This document shows, piece after piece, positions 36,144 through 45,022 of a stretch of 64,000 nucleotides of DNA. How positions within the stretch are numbered: position 1 is the stretch's first letter; every line of letters starts with the position of its first letter. A program made the position numbers and the translations under genes. Under the pieces are notes generated by a model, which was given only the letters and a program-made list of their open reading frames with translations, was not told where the DNA came from and did not search any database. Source of the stretch: CAYXFD01 sp964464175 (GTDB lineage: Bacteria; Cloacimonadota; Cloacimonadia; Cloacimonadales; JAJBBL01); contig CAYXFD010000011.1 in NCBI GenBank assembly GCA_964464175.1, forward strand, positions 1 through 64,000, in the 5' to 3' direction.

Positions 36144-37247
36144 CTATTTAACCTTGCCGGATACACTAAAGACGACGATCTCATTTCGGGAGAATAACCT
36201 CATGGGTGGTCCCCAGGTGCTTATTCCTGAAGTTGTATAGATAATACTCCCTTTTTCTTCATATAATCCGTAAGGGTAACGGAAGAACAATTCTACGATA
36301 AACAGCATTGGAGGTATCTGCCCTCTGTGGGTATGACCCGCTAAGATCAGATCACTTCCCAGGGCTGTCGCCTCTTCAGAATACAAGGGCTGGTGGGAGA
36401 TAAAGACGATAAAACTATCCTGATCAATACCTTTAAAGGCTTTTGTTACATCAGGCGGCTCAAGATCCTGTCTTTCTGCTGTTTTATCAGTTACCCCGGC
36501 GAAAGTGAGAGCGGGAGTTATTTGTTTGTTATCATTGAGTAGATTTATCAGACCCGCTTCAGAAGTAAATTGATAATAAGAGTTTATATCCTGATAATAG
36601 TCATGATTTCCCGGCACCGAATAAACCCCGTAGGTTGGAGTGAGTAACCGGAAAACCGGGGCAAAGTGCGAGACCTTAGCAAAGGGATCATCTATTAAGT
36701 CCCCGGCAATAACTACGGCATCCGGTTCCAGGCTGTTTATCCTTTCAACCACACCTGTGAGCCATTTAGTTCTGTTGTTTCGTGTCAGATGAAATTCGGA
36801 AACAAGAACCAGTCTGAATTCATCGGTATCCTGAGATATTTTGTCACTAAAAATATCGTATTCTCTGACGGAGGGACTCTGCAGATTATTGATCAGAGCC
36901 AGGAGGGAAAGAATGACGATCAGGAATAGAGAGAGGGTTGTAGTTGAACGGAAAATACGACGGTAAACAAAGTAGATGATCATATTCAAAAGCATAATGG
37001 TAAAAGAAATACTCAAAATCCCAAGCCAGATATATCCAATAACAGAAAGCCAGTAGATATCCCATAAACGGCGGGCTATTTCTCCTCCGAACATGACAAA
37101 AGTCAGAAAAGATAAACCAAGCAGTAGATAACTGCGGATTCTTCTATCCAGTTTATAGGCTTTAGCAACGGGAAAATAGACCAGGAAATTTAGCAAAAAA
37201 ACGGATAAGATCAGGGACAAGAAGAAAAAGATCAGTGAGTAGTGCAA
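36144..37247 (-). CDS. Membrane metallophosphoesterase
   Basis: A 367-residue protein. The first ~125 residues carry about four membrane helices; the rest is a calcineurin-like phosphoesterase domain like YkuE/YaeI, enzymes that act near membrane lipids. Visible motifs: SEFHL (E151, H153), GDLIDD (D183), GNHDYY (N214, H215), ISHQP and AGHTHRGQ. The first motif usually reads DLHL or DxH; here the metal-ligand Asp is Glu. The start is a TTG at 37247 with GAGG 7 bases upstream. It converges on the 35707 gene. Substrate unknown. Confidence 0.87.
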   Translation of the reverse strand: MHYSLIFFFLSLILSVFLLNFLVYFPVAKAYKLDRRIRSYLLLGLSFLTFVMFGGEIARRLWDIYWLSVIGYIWLGILSISFTIMLLNMIIYFVYRRIFRSTTTLSLFLIVILSLLALINNLQSPSVREYDIFSDKISQDTDEFRLVLVSEFHLTRNNRTKWLTGVVERINSLEPDAVVIAGDLIDDPFAKVSHFAPVFRLLTPTYGVYSVPGNHDYYQDINSYYQFTSEAGLINLLNDNKQITPALTFAGVTDKTAERQDLEPPDVTKAFKGIDQDSFIVFISHQPLYSEEATALGSDLILAGHTHRGQIPPMLFIVELFFRYPYGLYEEKGSIIYTTSGISTWGPPMRLFSRNEIVVFSVSGKVK

Positions 37248-37322
37248 GTTTATACCTCGTTCGGAATCATTAGTCTGATACTATGGCGACAAATCTCTCT
37301 CAGGGCTCTGTTTATTATACTC

Positions 37323-38627
37323 TTAACCGCCTGAACCGTCATGATCTGCATTCTCGGAAGCCAGCTGTTCAAACAGAAGAGATAGGTCTTTAGCCTGAGA
37401 GGGGGTTGAATACTTCGAGATATCTTTTTTGTTTTTGATACTCTTTCCCTTGTGCCATTCCCTATAAATATTTCTGACTATAGCGAAAAATCCCTGACGG
37501 TCTCCATAATCTATCATCTTTCCGGCATGACACTCGTTAAGGATTTCCGCAGCGTCTCCAGCAACAGGCCCTAAACCTATTATATATGTCCTGGATCCGA
37601 GATACTCAAACAGCTTAGTGGTCAGGATACCTTTGTTATCGGGACAGTTATTAATCAGGAGAAGGAGAAGGTCGGCATTAACCATCTCACTGATAGCTCT
37701 CAGGTGAGTGATAAAACCTATGTTCCTGACATGAAGATTAGGGTAATCCCTTTTATAATCTGAAACTGCGGAGTGTGTTCCGATAAAACTGAACTCAATA
37801 TCCAGACTGCTCTGTTCTTTACTCAGTTCATTCAACCATTTGAGAGGAGTTTTGATGTCCTGTCCCTCTGTCTGTTTACCGACAAATTTTACCCGGAAAA
37901 AGGAAGAGGGAACGGTGTTGATGTTAAAATAATCTTCAGGATCGAAACCATTAGGTAAAATATGTTTCTTCCCCGGAGGAAGTGAATCGGCAATTCTTTC
38001 CGAAATAATAATATTCAACTGAGCTTTTCTTAGAACCGATTTTTCTAACTTCTGGTTAAGCCTTAATAACATTTTATTTTGCCGTAACTCCTGAAGGTAA
38101 TATATCTTGGTCCAGGGATCCCTGAAATCTGCAATCCATTTGATGGGAAAATGCTTTCTGAGTTCCAGGGCAACAAGATGAGTAGAATGGGGAGGGCCGG
38201 TTGTTACAACCAAATCATATTTCTTTTTTCTCAGCTCCTGCAGGGCAAAATGATACGCTGTTTTGTTCCATATAACTCTGCTGTCGGGGACAATCAAATT
38301 AAGCCTTATCCAGTAAAGAGCTTTCTTGGTCAGACTGTCGTCTTCTCTGGCTTGCAGGCTTCCATAGGGATAAGGTCTCTCTTTCTTATTCTTAAAAAGA
38401 TTTAATATCTTGCCAACTGCAGGGGTCTTTGTTCTGATGACTTTGATCGTATTGGGTATCTTTTTACAGAGAGAGGAATCCAAAACGGGATAATCACCTT
38501 CTGAGGTGGTGAGAACAGTAGGCTGCCAGCCATAGTCAGGCAAATAACGGATTAGTTTCAGCCAGCGCTGCACACTGGCTCCACCACAGGGAGGGAAATA
38601 ATAACTTATAAGCAGTAACTTTTTCAT
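37323..38627 (-). CDS. Glycosyltransferase, GT-B (group 1-like)
   Basis: About 434 residues, starting at ATG 38627 with GGAG 7 bases upstream (an upstream TTG is the alternative). The N-terminus LLISYYFPPCGGASVQRWLK is typical of GT-B glycosyltransferases, and TGPPHSTHLVALELRK with IADFRDPW marks the N-domain. The C-domain has FEYLGSRTYIIGLGPVAGDA, matching the sugar-nucleotide site region. It lies 28 bases after a second glycosyltransferase gene, and both probably act in exopolysaccharide, O-antigen or glycolipid synthesis at the inner membrane. The donor is unknown. Confidence 0.87.
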   Translation of the reverse strand: MKKLLLISYYFPPCGGASVQRWLKLIRYLPDYGWQPTVLTTSEGDYPVLDSSLCKKIPNTIKVIRTKTPAVGKILNLFKNKKERPYPYGSLQAREDDSLTKKALYWIRLNLIVPDSRVIWNKTAYHFALQELRKKKYDLVVTTGPPHSTHLVALELRKHFPIKWIADFRDPWTKIYYLQELRQNKMLLRLNQKLEKSVLRKAQLNIIISERIADSLPPGKKHILPNGFDPEDYFNINTVPSSFFRVKFVGKQTEGQDIKTPLKWLNELSKEQSSLDIEFSFIGTHSAVSDYKRDYPNLHVRNIGFITHLRAISEMVNADLLLLLINNCPDNKGILTTKLFEYLGSRTYIIGLGPVAGDAAEILNECHAGKMIDYGDRQGFFAIVRNIYREWHKGKSIKNKKDISKYSTPSQAKDLSLLFEQLASENADHDGSGG

Positions 38628-38655
38628 GCTGTATCTCCGAAGCACATTAATACAA

Positions 38656-39834
38656 TCAGTTGTTTTCCGATCCTGATCCTGTCAAGCTTTCTGAGATATC
38701 TGACAGGAGAAAGTCCACAAAGCTATTCCAGGAATATTCTTTCTGTAACTCTGAAATGTTTTGTCTGATCAGTTCCTGATCTAATTCGAAATAATGAATG
38801 ATAGCCGAAGCTATTCCTTTTTCGGAAACAGAATCGGCAACTACTCCGGTCTTTTCCTTAACAACCATTTCGGGTAATCCTCCCACCGGGGTAACGACAA
38901 CACCCAGATCCATTACATAGGCAGTCTGAACAACCCCGCTCTGAGTTGCCTGACGGTAAGGGAGAACGAGTACATCCGCACCTTTGAAATAGAGTTCAAC
39001 TTCAGCAGAGGGGATATATTTATCTTCCAAGAGGATGTCTTCTCTGAAGCCGGTTTCTTCAATCAAGCTGTAATATTTCTCTTTAGTTCCATAAACTTCT
39101 CCCAGAATTATGAGAACAGTACCGGGATATTCTTCCTTTATGAAGGGAAAACTCCTGATTAGAAGATCGATCCCTTTATAGGGCTTGATGTAGCCGAAGA
39201 AGAGAATGATTTTTTTATCAGGAAAGCCGAGTATTCTCTTAGCTTGTTCTTTCGAATACTGCTCCCGGTTATGAAAATCGTATAAAGGATGAAATCCCTT
39301 CAGGATCTTTGTCCTGTTACGATTATTGCTAAGATTTCTTCCGATAAGCCGTTGAGCATCCTCATAGACACTGCCGGAAAGAGTTACGACATAGTCTGTT
39401 AGTTTCAGAAGCTTTTTTGTCAGGAGTTTGCTGAACAGCCATTTTTCGTGGAATTCGATATTGTGAGCCAGAACCATAGTTTGATAGTTTTGCTTCTTTA
39501 AACAATGAAGGAGATAATGGTAAGCCGGAATAAAATAGGGAAGAAAGAAGCTGAATATTATCAGGTCGGGACTAAAAGCAGTGATCTTCTCTAAGGTTTT
39601 CTTATAAGTGAAGGGGTTATAAGGGGTTAGTACCCTCTCAGAGATAAGGTCGGAGAAGAAAGAGTCTTTTTCGGTTTGGGTCTTGCCTGGAAAGAGCAGT
39701 GCCGGGTACTGTTTACGGAAATTTATCAGGATAACCTGATGTCCCTGTTTCTCTAATTCCTTGGCTAAAGAGCCTGCGAAATAGGCGATACCTCCACGAA
39801 AGGGATAAGCAGGTCCGACAATGGCAAATTTCAT
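38656..39834 (-). CDS. Glycosyltransferase family 4-like protein
   Basis: A 392-residue GT-B fold enzyme. The N-terminus AIVGPAYPFRGGIAYFAGSL has the GGI loop, the middle IILFFGYIKPYKGIDLLIRS is the classic GT4 donor strand, and VLPYRQATQSGVVQTAYVMD followed by VTPVGGLPEMV marks the C-domain with the E-x-x-x-x-E/G acceptor region. It likely transfers a hexose to a lipid-linked or surface glycan. Its ATG overlaps the stop of the previous gene by 4 bases. Confidence 0.92.
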   Translation of the reverse strand: MKFAIVGPAYPFRGGIAYFAGSLAKELEKQGHQVILINFRKQYPALLFPGKTQTEKDSFFSDLISERVLTPYNPFTYKKTLEKITAFSPDLIIFSFFLPYFIPAYHYLLHCLKKQNYQTMVLAHNIEFHEKWLFSKLLTKKLLKLTDYVVTLSGSVYEDAQRLIGRNLSNNRNRTKILKGFHPLYDFHNREQYSKEQAKRILGFPDKKIILFFGYIKPYKGIDLLIRSFPFIKEEYPGTVLIILGEVYGTKEKYYSLIEETGFREDILLEDKYIPSAEVELYFKGADVLVLPYRQATQSGVVQTAYVMDLGVVVTPVGGLPEMVVKEKTGVVADSVSEKGIASAIIHYFELDQELIRQNISELQKEYSWNSFVDFLLSDISESLTGSGSENN

Positions 39835-40385
39835 TCCTGTTTTTCTTCTTTTACTCTTGCTTCTTTTCTTTCTTCTTCGGTTAAGGTAACATTCTTCATA
39901 AAATCATCATAATCGATATCCGGACACATCTCGGCAAGACTATTGATAATCTCCAGCATATGGGGAAAAGTCATGGTAAAAACCAATTCCTTATCCTGTC
40001 CGTTATGCGTGTAAGAGAGCTTTATTGCCCGTGATTTTCCGGAATGGAGAGCAAGCTTACGGATATCATCCCAGTTGATAAAGATACTCCTGCTTGCCAG
40101 ATAACGAAAGAGCAGTCCCTCTTTTTTGAAAATGATACTATTCAGTGAGAAGAGGTTTCGAAACAGGGAATTGGAAGCAAGAAAGATGATCACAAAAGGA
40201 ACGATCTTGTGGAAAGTGGAAGTTTCGGAATCAATAGCCGTAAGAATATATCTCACGGAATAGGCTATGGCAAAAAGAGATAACAGGATTACGAACCAGC
40301 GGATGAAACGGTTGAAACGATAGGTACGCGGAAAACCCTTCTTGGCGTTTATGTCTATCAGGTTATAGGTATCGTATTTCTTCAT
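39831..40385 (-). CDS. Small membrane protein with possible PH-like soluble domain
   Basis: About 184 residues. I chose ATG 40385 (GGGTG upstream), which overlaps the end of the PHP gene; an upstream in-frame start would add an unconvincing extension. Two membrane helices (about 28-46 and 55-75) are followed by a beta-rich part (SIFINWDDIRKLALHSGKSR, LSYTHNGQDKELVFTMTF) resembling bacterial PH-like domains, then an acidic tail. I am not certain of the family. It lies between the PHP phosphoesterase and the glycosyltransferases. Confidence 0.7.
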   Translation of the reverse strand: MKKYDTYNLIDINAKKGFPRTYRFNRFIRWFVILLSLFAIAYSVRYILTAIDSETSTFHKIVPFVIIFLASNSLFRNLFSLNSIIFKKEGLLFRYLASRSIFINWDDIRKLALHSGKSRAIKLSYTHNGQDKELVFTMTFPHMLEIINSLAEMCPDIDYDDFMKNVTLTEEERKEARVKEEKQE

Positions 40386-41208
40386 TTTCACCCCCATTGC
40401 AATAGTTATTGAATTCTTCCCAGATTGCCTCAGGAACACTGAATTTTCCGAAATCACGAACATCATCAGATTCACCGTGAAAATCAGAACCTCCCGTTAG
40501 CAGCAGGTTATGTTCCCCGGCAATTTGCTCGAAGAGTGAGATCGCATAGTTAGAGGATTTTGGACAATAGACCTCTAAACCCTTTATCCCAAGGTTTATC
40601 ACTCCCAGAACTACAGAGATGTTATCAAGTTTATGAGGATGCGCTAAAACAGAGATACCGCCGGCATCATGGATCATAGGTATTGCCTCTTCAGCGGGGA
40701 GGGTTACCTTGTCTTCGAAGGCAGGACTTTTTTCGTGCAGATATTTATCAAAAGCTTCCTTTACCGTCAAACAATGATTGTTGGTGATCAATGCCCTGGC
40801 TATGTGCAGTCTGCCGATTATTCCTGACTTTCCTGTTTCGGAAAGGAGGGTATCTATATCCAGATTTATTCCCAAACCGGCAAGTTTCTCCACGATTCTC
40901 CTTGCCCGGAAGATCCTGCTCTCATTTATGGAATCAAGTAGTGCCAGAAGAGATGGGTGCTGATCATCATAGTAGTATGCTAACAGATGAACCTCCGTAC
41001 CGTCATAACTGCTGCTCAATTCCAGCCCCGGAATGAGAGTCAGCTTTTTAGTAAGGGGATGATCTTTCACCGATAAAAATCCGTCAATGTTATCATGGTC
41101 AGTGATCGAGATGACCTTATAGCCCCGGTCAAGGCATAATGAGAGTAAAGTCTCAGGGTCAAGCCTCCCGTCAGAGTAATTGGTATGCAGGTGTAAATCG
41201 ATTTTCAC
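40363..41208 (-). CDS. PHP-domain phosphoesterase
   Basis: A 281-residue metal-dependent enzyme of the YciV/RNase AM type (5'-to-3' exoribonuclease or 3',5'-bisphosphate nucleotidase). Metal-site motifs: HLHTNYSDG, ITDHDN, GLELSSS, VLAHPHK and GGSDFHGE. The start is a GTG at 41208 with AGGA upstream. It is the first gene of a four- or five-gene minus-strand run that ends with the glycosyltransferases and metallophosphoesterase. Substrate is inferred from the family only. Confidence 0.9.
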   Translation of the reverse strand: MKIDLHLHTNYSDGRLDPETLLSLCLDRGYKVISITDHDNIDGFLSVKDHPLTKKLTLIPGLELSSSYDGTEVHLLAYYYDDQHPSLLALLDSINESRIFRARRIVEKLAGLGINLDIDTLLSETGKSGIIGRLHIARALITNNHCLTVKEAFDKYLHEKSPAFEDKVTLPAEEAIPMIHDAGGISVLAHPHKLDNISVVLGVINLGIKGLEVYCPKSSNYAISLFEQIAGEHNLLLTGGSDFHGESDDVRDFGKFSVPEAIWEEFNNYCNGGENEEIRYL

Positions 41209-41523
41209 TTATCTATCCTTTTGTTTATTATTTTCACTTAGATTACCTTTAAACTGACTGTCATAAAGGTCAAGCTTTTTCCTTAGAGAGGGGATCCCCC
41301 GTGATATAAATACTTGTGTTCAAGGATGTCTTTCAGGAGAAAAGAGAAATCGGAGATCCGGATAAAAAGGAGAATATTTTCTTGATGGAATATATGTCTG
41401 GCCGCTTATCTCTATTCAAAACAGAGGATCATGAGAGAAACAACCGGAAATTTTATAAAGAATTTGACATAACAGCAAAGAATATCATTTCTTATACAGA
41501 TAAAAATCAAGTGAGGTCAGGTA

Positions 41524-43059
41524 ATGCAGTTACACTGGAGATTCATCATAACAGCGCGTTCAAGAGGGAGGAAAACAGCCCTTTTCGATACGATCAGCGA
41601 CAGAGTAATCAGCTATAACCATCTGCTGATTGGATGTTTTCTCATAAAAGACTTTATTGCTCATTATCCGGAGAAATATTTCGGCATAATGCTTCCGCCG
41701 GGAGCAGGGAGTATTCTCTCCATAATAGGCAGCCTGATGAACGGGAAAGTACCTGTTATGATCAATTACTCGACCGGAGCTTTGGAAAATGCCAGCTATG
41801 CTCAGAACAAGTGTTATTTCAAAACCATTGTTACCAGCAGAAGAATGCTCGATAAACTCGGCTTGGAACCGATAGAAGGAATGGTTTATATTGAAGACTG
41901 GCTGGCTAAAATCACAAAGATCAAGAAAGCAGGAGCATTTTTGAGAACAAAGCTTCCCCTCCCCCTGATAAAAAAAATAGTTCATTATGGTGGCGAGGAT
42001 GAAGTAGCTACCATTCTATTCACCAGCGGAAGTGAAAAAGAACCGAAAGCTGTTCAGCTTACTCACCGGAATATTCTCCATAACATTGAGAATATCCCGA
42101 AATTAAGCAAATTCTCCTCCGCAGATATTTTTATCACCAATCTCCCCTACTTCCACGTCTTTGGTTTGACCGTCAACTTATGGCTGCCTATCCGGTTGGG
42201 GGCTGCAATTGTCGGAGTCCCAAACCCCCTCGACTATAAAGGTATCTGCGATGCTGTTAAAAAATACCGGATCACTGTAATGGTGGGAACACCTACCTTC
42301 TTCTGGGGTTATCTGAAAAAAGCGGAAAAGGATACTTTTGCTTCGGTCAGACTGGCTATTGCCGGAGCGGACAAATTACAACCTAAGATCAGTCAGGCAT
42401 ATCTCCAAAAGTTCAATTTGACTATCTATGAAGGGTACGGAACGACCGAAACCAGTCCGGTTATCTCTACCAATACCCCGGCTCATAACAAGCCCGGAAG
42501 TGTGGGAAAACCCCTGCCCGGAGTTGCGGTTAAGATAACTGATATTGATACCGGAAAAACATTATCTGTGGGTCAGGAGGGAAAGATATTGGTCAAAGGT
42601 GATCTGGTAATGAAGGGATATCTGCATGATCTGGAAGAGACTTCATTGCGGATAGAAGATGGCTGGTATGATACCGGAGATATAGGATTACTTGATGAAG
42701 ATGGCTTTCTCTGGCACAGAGGCAGGTTGATGAGATTTGTCAAGATTGGTGGTGAGATGGTTTCGCTTGTCAAGGTGGAGGGACTTCTGGAGGATATTAT
42801 ACCAGAGGGGAGTGTCTGTTGTGTAGTTGATGTCCCGAATCTGGAAAAGGGGGCTGATATTGTAGCTTGCGTTACGACTGAAGAGATAGAGAAAAAAGAG
42901 ATGCATAAATACCTACGGGGCAAACTCCCTTCGATAGCTGTTCCCAAGGAATTCTATGTAATGGATGATTTACCCCTCATGCCGAGCGGTAAAGTGGATT
43001 TCCGGACAGTAACTGAATTATGTTGCCGGATGAGGCAACAAGGAAGAAAAAAAAGGTAA
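41524..43059 (+). CDS. AMP-binding acyl-CoA / acyl-ACP synthetase
   Basis: A 511-residue ANL-superfamily adenylate-forming enzyme. P-loop ILFTSGSEKEPKAVQLTHRN, adenine-binding YEGYGTTETSPV, hinge WYDTGDIG and catalytic Lys in LPLMPSGKVDFRT are all present. The shorter, Aas-like layout resembles the acyl-ACP synthetase half of bifunctional lysophospholipid acyltransferases. A fatty-acid substrate is likely. GAGGTCAGG precedes the ATG. The preceding frame at 41316 is not called. hutI follows by 12 bases. Confidence 0.88.
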   Translation: MQLHWRFIITARSRGRKTALFDTISDRVISYNHLLIGCFLIKDFIAHYPEKYFGIMLPPGAGSILSIIGSLMNGKVPVMINYSTGALENASYAQNKCYFKTIVTSRRMLDKLGLEPIEGMVYIEDWLAKITKIKKAGAFLRTKLPLPLIKKIVHYGGEDEVATILFTSGSEKEPKAVQLTHRNILHNIENIPKLSKFSSADIFITNLPYFHVFGLTVNLWLPIRLGAAIVGVPNPLDYKGICDAVKKYRITVMVGTPTFFWGYLKKAEKDTFASVRLAIAGADKLQPKISQAYLQKFNLTIYEGYGTTETSPVISTNTPAHNKPGSVGKPLPGVAVKITDIDTGKTLSVGQEGKILVKGDLVMKGYLHDLEETSLRIEDGWYDTGDIGLLDEDGFLWHRGRLMRFVKIGGEMVSLVKVEGLLEDIIPEGSVCCVVDVPNLEKGADIVACVTTEEIEKKEMHKYLRGKLPSIAVPKEFYVMDDLPLMPSGKVDFRTVTELCCRMRQQGRKKR

Positions 43060-43071
43060 GAGGTAATAATC

Positions 43072-44361
43072 ATGGCAGAAAGAGTTGATTTACTGATCCA
43101 TAACTGCAAAGAACTGTTAACCCTTGGCAGTGGTAAAACTCCTCGCAGCGGGAAAGAAATGAACGAATTGACGATCATTGATGATGGGGCTATTGCTATA
43201 GAGGGTGAGAAGATCATCGCTGCAGGGAACTCGGAAGAGCTTTTGCAGAAATACTCTTCCGATCTGATGATCGATGCCGGCAGTAAGGTTGTAATGCCCG
43301 GTTTTGTTGATCCTCACACTCATCCGGTATTTTTCCATACCAGAGAGAACGAATTCGAGATGAGGATTATGGGTAAATCTTATGTAGAAATTTCACAGAC
43401 GGGCGGAGGGATCAGATCAAGTATCGCGGCTGTTAGAAGTGCTACCGAAGATGAACTGTACCGGTTAGCCAGAAAAAGGATAATGAGGATGATCAGTTGC
43501 GGAACGACATGCCTGGAGGCGAAAAGCGGTTACGGATTGTCAACAGAGAGTGAGATAAAAATGTTAAGGGTTATTAAACGCCTGAAAAAGGAACTCCCGG
43601 TAGATATCTATGCTACTTTCCTCGGGGCTCATGAATTTCCTCCTGAATATAAAGATAACCGGGAGGAGTATATCAGAATCCTCACGGAAGAAATGATGCC
43701 TGCCGTGGCAGAAGAGAAGCTTGCAGATTACTGTGACATTTTTACGGAAGAACATGTATATACTGTAGCTGAATCAAGAACTATCCTCAGGAAAGCCAAA
43801 GAATTAGGATTTCGTATCCGAATGCATGCCGATGAGCTGAAGTCAATAGGGGGTTCCGAACTGGCAGCAGAGATAGGTGCTGTTTCAGCCGATCATCTGG
43901 GAGCTGCCTCAGCGCAAGGGATAAGAGCGATGAAAGAGAAAGGGGTCATCCCGATTCTTCTTCCCGGAACGATTTTTAGTTTAGGTCTGAATAGCTACGC
44001 CAAAGCACGAGATATGATCGATGCCGGACTTCCGGTAGCCCTGGCGACAGATTACAACCCCGGAAGCTGCAACTGTGACAGTATGCAGTTCATTATTACT
44101 CTGGCTACGCTGCAGATGAAGATGACCGTAGCAGAAGCTATTACAGCGGCAACGGTCAACGGAGCCTGTTCTCTGGAGGCAGGAGAGAGTAAGGGGAGTC
44201 TGGAAGTGGGGAAAGATGCCGATGTTCTGATCATGGATATGCCTTCCTATCGCTATCTTCCCTATCATTTCGGCAGCAATAATGTCGAGTACGTGATAAA
44301 GAGGGGTAAGATCATTTATCGCAACCGAGACCTGAAGACCATCGAGGACTATATCAGTTAA
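43072..44361 (+). CDS. hutI: Imidazolonepropionase
   Basis: A 429-residue amidohydrolase that opens 4-imidazolone-5-propanoate in histidine degradation. Zinc and substrate motifs are intact: VDPHTHPVF, SQTGGGIRSS, EAKSGYGLS, FLGAHEFPPE, MHADEL, SADHLG and ATDYNPGS. No hutH, hutU or hutG is nearby. AGAGG precedes the ATG and the gene follows the AMP-ligase by 12 bases, an unusual partner. The closest alternative is another imidazolone-like amidohydrolase, but the motif set is specific. Confidence 0.93.
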   Translation: MAERVDLLIHNCKELLTLGSGKTPRSGKEMNELTIIDDGAIAIEGEKIIAAGNSEELLQKYSSDLMIDAGSKVVMPGFVDPHTHPVFFHTRENEFEMRIMGKSYVEISQTGGGIRSSIAAVRSATEDELYRLARKRIMRMISCGTTCLEAKSGYGLSTESEIKMLRVIKRLKKELPVDIYATFLGAHEFPPEYKDNREEYIRILTEEMMPAVAEEKLADYCDIFTEEHVYTVAESRTILRKAKELGFRIRMHADELKSIGGSELAAEIGAVSADHLGAASAQGIRAMKEKGVIPILLPGTIFSLGLNSYAKARDMIDAGLPVALATDYNPGSCNCDSMQFIITLATLQMKMTVAEAITAATVNGACSLEAGESKGSLEVGKDADVLIMDMPSYRYLPYHFGSNNVEYVIKRGKIIYRNRDLKTIEDYIS

Positions 44362-44367
44362 ATAATT

Positions 44368-44928
44368 CTAAAAGCTCCACTTATTGTAACAGACAATTTC
44401 ATCGGGTTGTTTCCTCTCTTTGCTTCCGGCAAAGAACTTAACCGCCTTACCGTAAAGAGACTCTTTCTCTTTCGGATACCCAAAAGGGCTGAGAGCAACG
44501 ACTCTTATAGCTTTGGGGATGGAAAGAAAGGTTTTGACCCTATTTTCGTCAAAGGCTGCCATCCAGCAGCTCCCTATTCCTTGATCCCAGGCAGCAAGCA
44601 TCATTTGCTGAAAAGCGATAGAGGTATCTACCAGATAATAGTCCTGACCATTGACCCTGCCGCTCTTGGAAGTATCGGCACAGGCGACAATAATAACCGG
44701 GGCATCCTTGATAAAGAAATTTATCTTACCGATCAAGCCAATTTTGGAAGGCATCTCTTTGATCAGTTCACGCTCATCAATGACAATAAACCGCCAGCAT
44801 TGTCTGTTTTGAAAGGAGGGGGCATAACGCCCGGCAGCAAGAATGAAATGCATTGTATCTTCGGGGATTGGATCTTCGAGGTAGCTTCGGACACTGTGCC
44901 GGCTTAAGATAAGATCTTGGAATTCCAT
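44368..44928 (-). CDS. Nitroreductase family flavoprotein
   Basis: A 186-residue FMN-dependent oxidoreductase. It opens LILSRHSVRSYLEDPIP, with the FMN-phosphate-binding RxSxRxY motif, and has APSFQNRQCWRF and DTSIAFQQMMLAAWDQGIGS; the end has SPFGYPKE. The substrate could be nitroaromatics, quinones or enones. GGGAG precedes the ATG. It converges with hutI, 6 bases apart. Confidence 0.9.
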   Translation of the reverse strand: MEFQDLILSRHSVRSYLEDPIPEDTMHFILAAGRYAPSFQNRQCWRFIVIDERELIKEMPSKIGLIGKINFFIKDAPVIIVACADTSKSGRVNGQDYYLVDTSIAFQQMMLAAWDQGIGSCWMAAFDENRVKTFLSIPKAIRVVALSPFGYPKEKESLYGKAVKFFAGSKERKQPDEIVCYNKWSF

Positions 44929-44967
44929 AAGTCTTTCTCCCTAAGATTAAAATGTTCTTCAGCTACC

Positions 44968-44997
44968 AACAAGGGCAGTGTTGACCCTGCCCTTGTT
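44968..44997. terminator. Inverted repeat AACAAGGGCAG...CTGCCCTTGTT
   Basis: Perfect 11-base arms around an 8-base loop, upstream of the nitroreductase and just after the end of the barrel-protein gene on the minus strand. It is followed by agtttt on the plus strand but lacks a T-run on the minus strand. A terminator for the minus-strand barrel gene is the most economical reading. Confidence 0.6.
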
Positions 44998-45022
44998 AGT
45001 TTTGAAAAAATACCAATCCCGG

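Noticed and set aside
41316..41618. 100-codon frame before the AMP-binding gene
   Set aside because: It overlaps the first 95 bases of the supported gene at 41524, which has its own GAGGTCAGG ribosome site.
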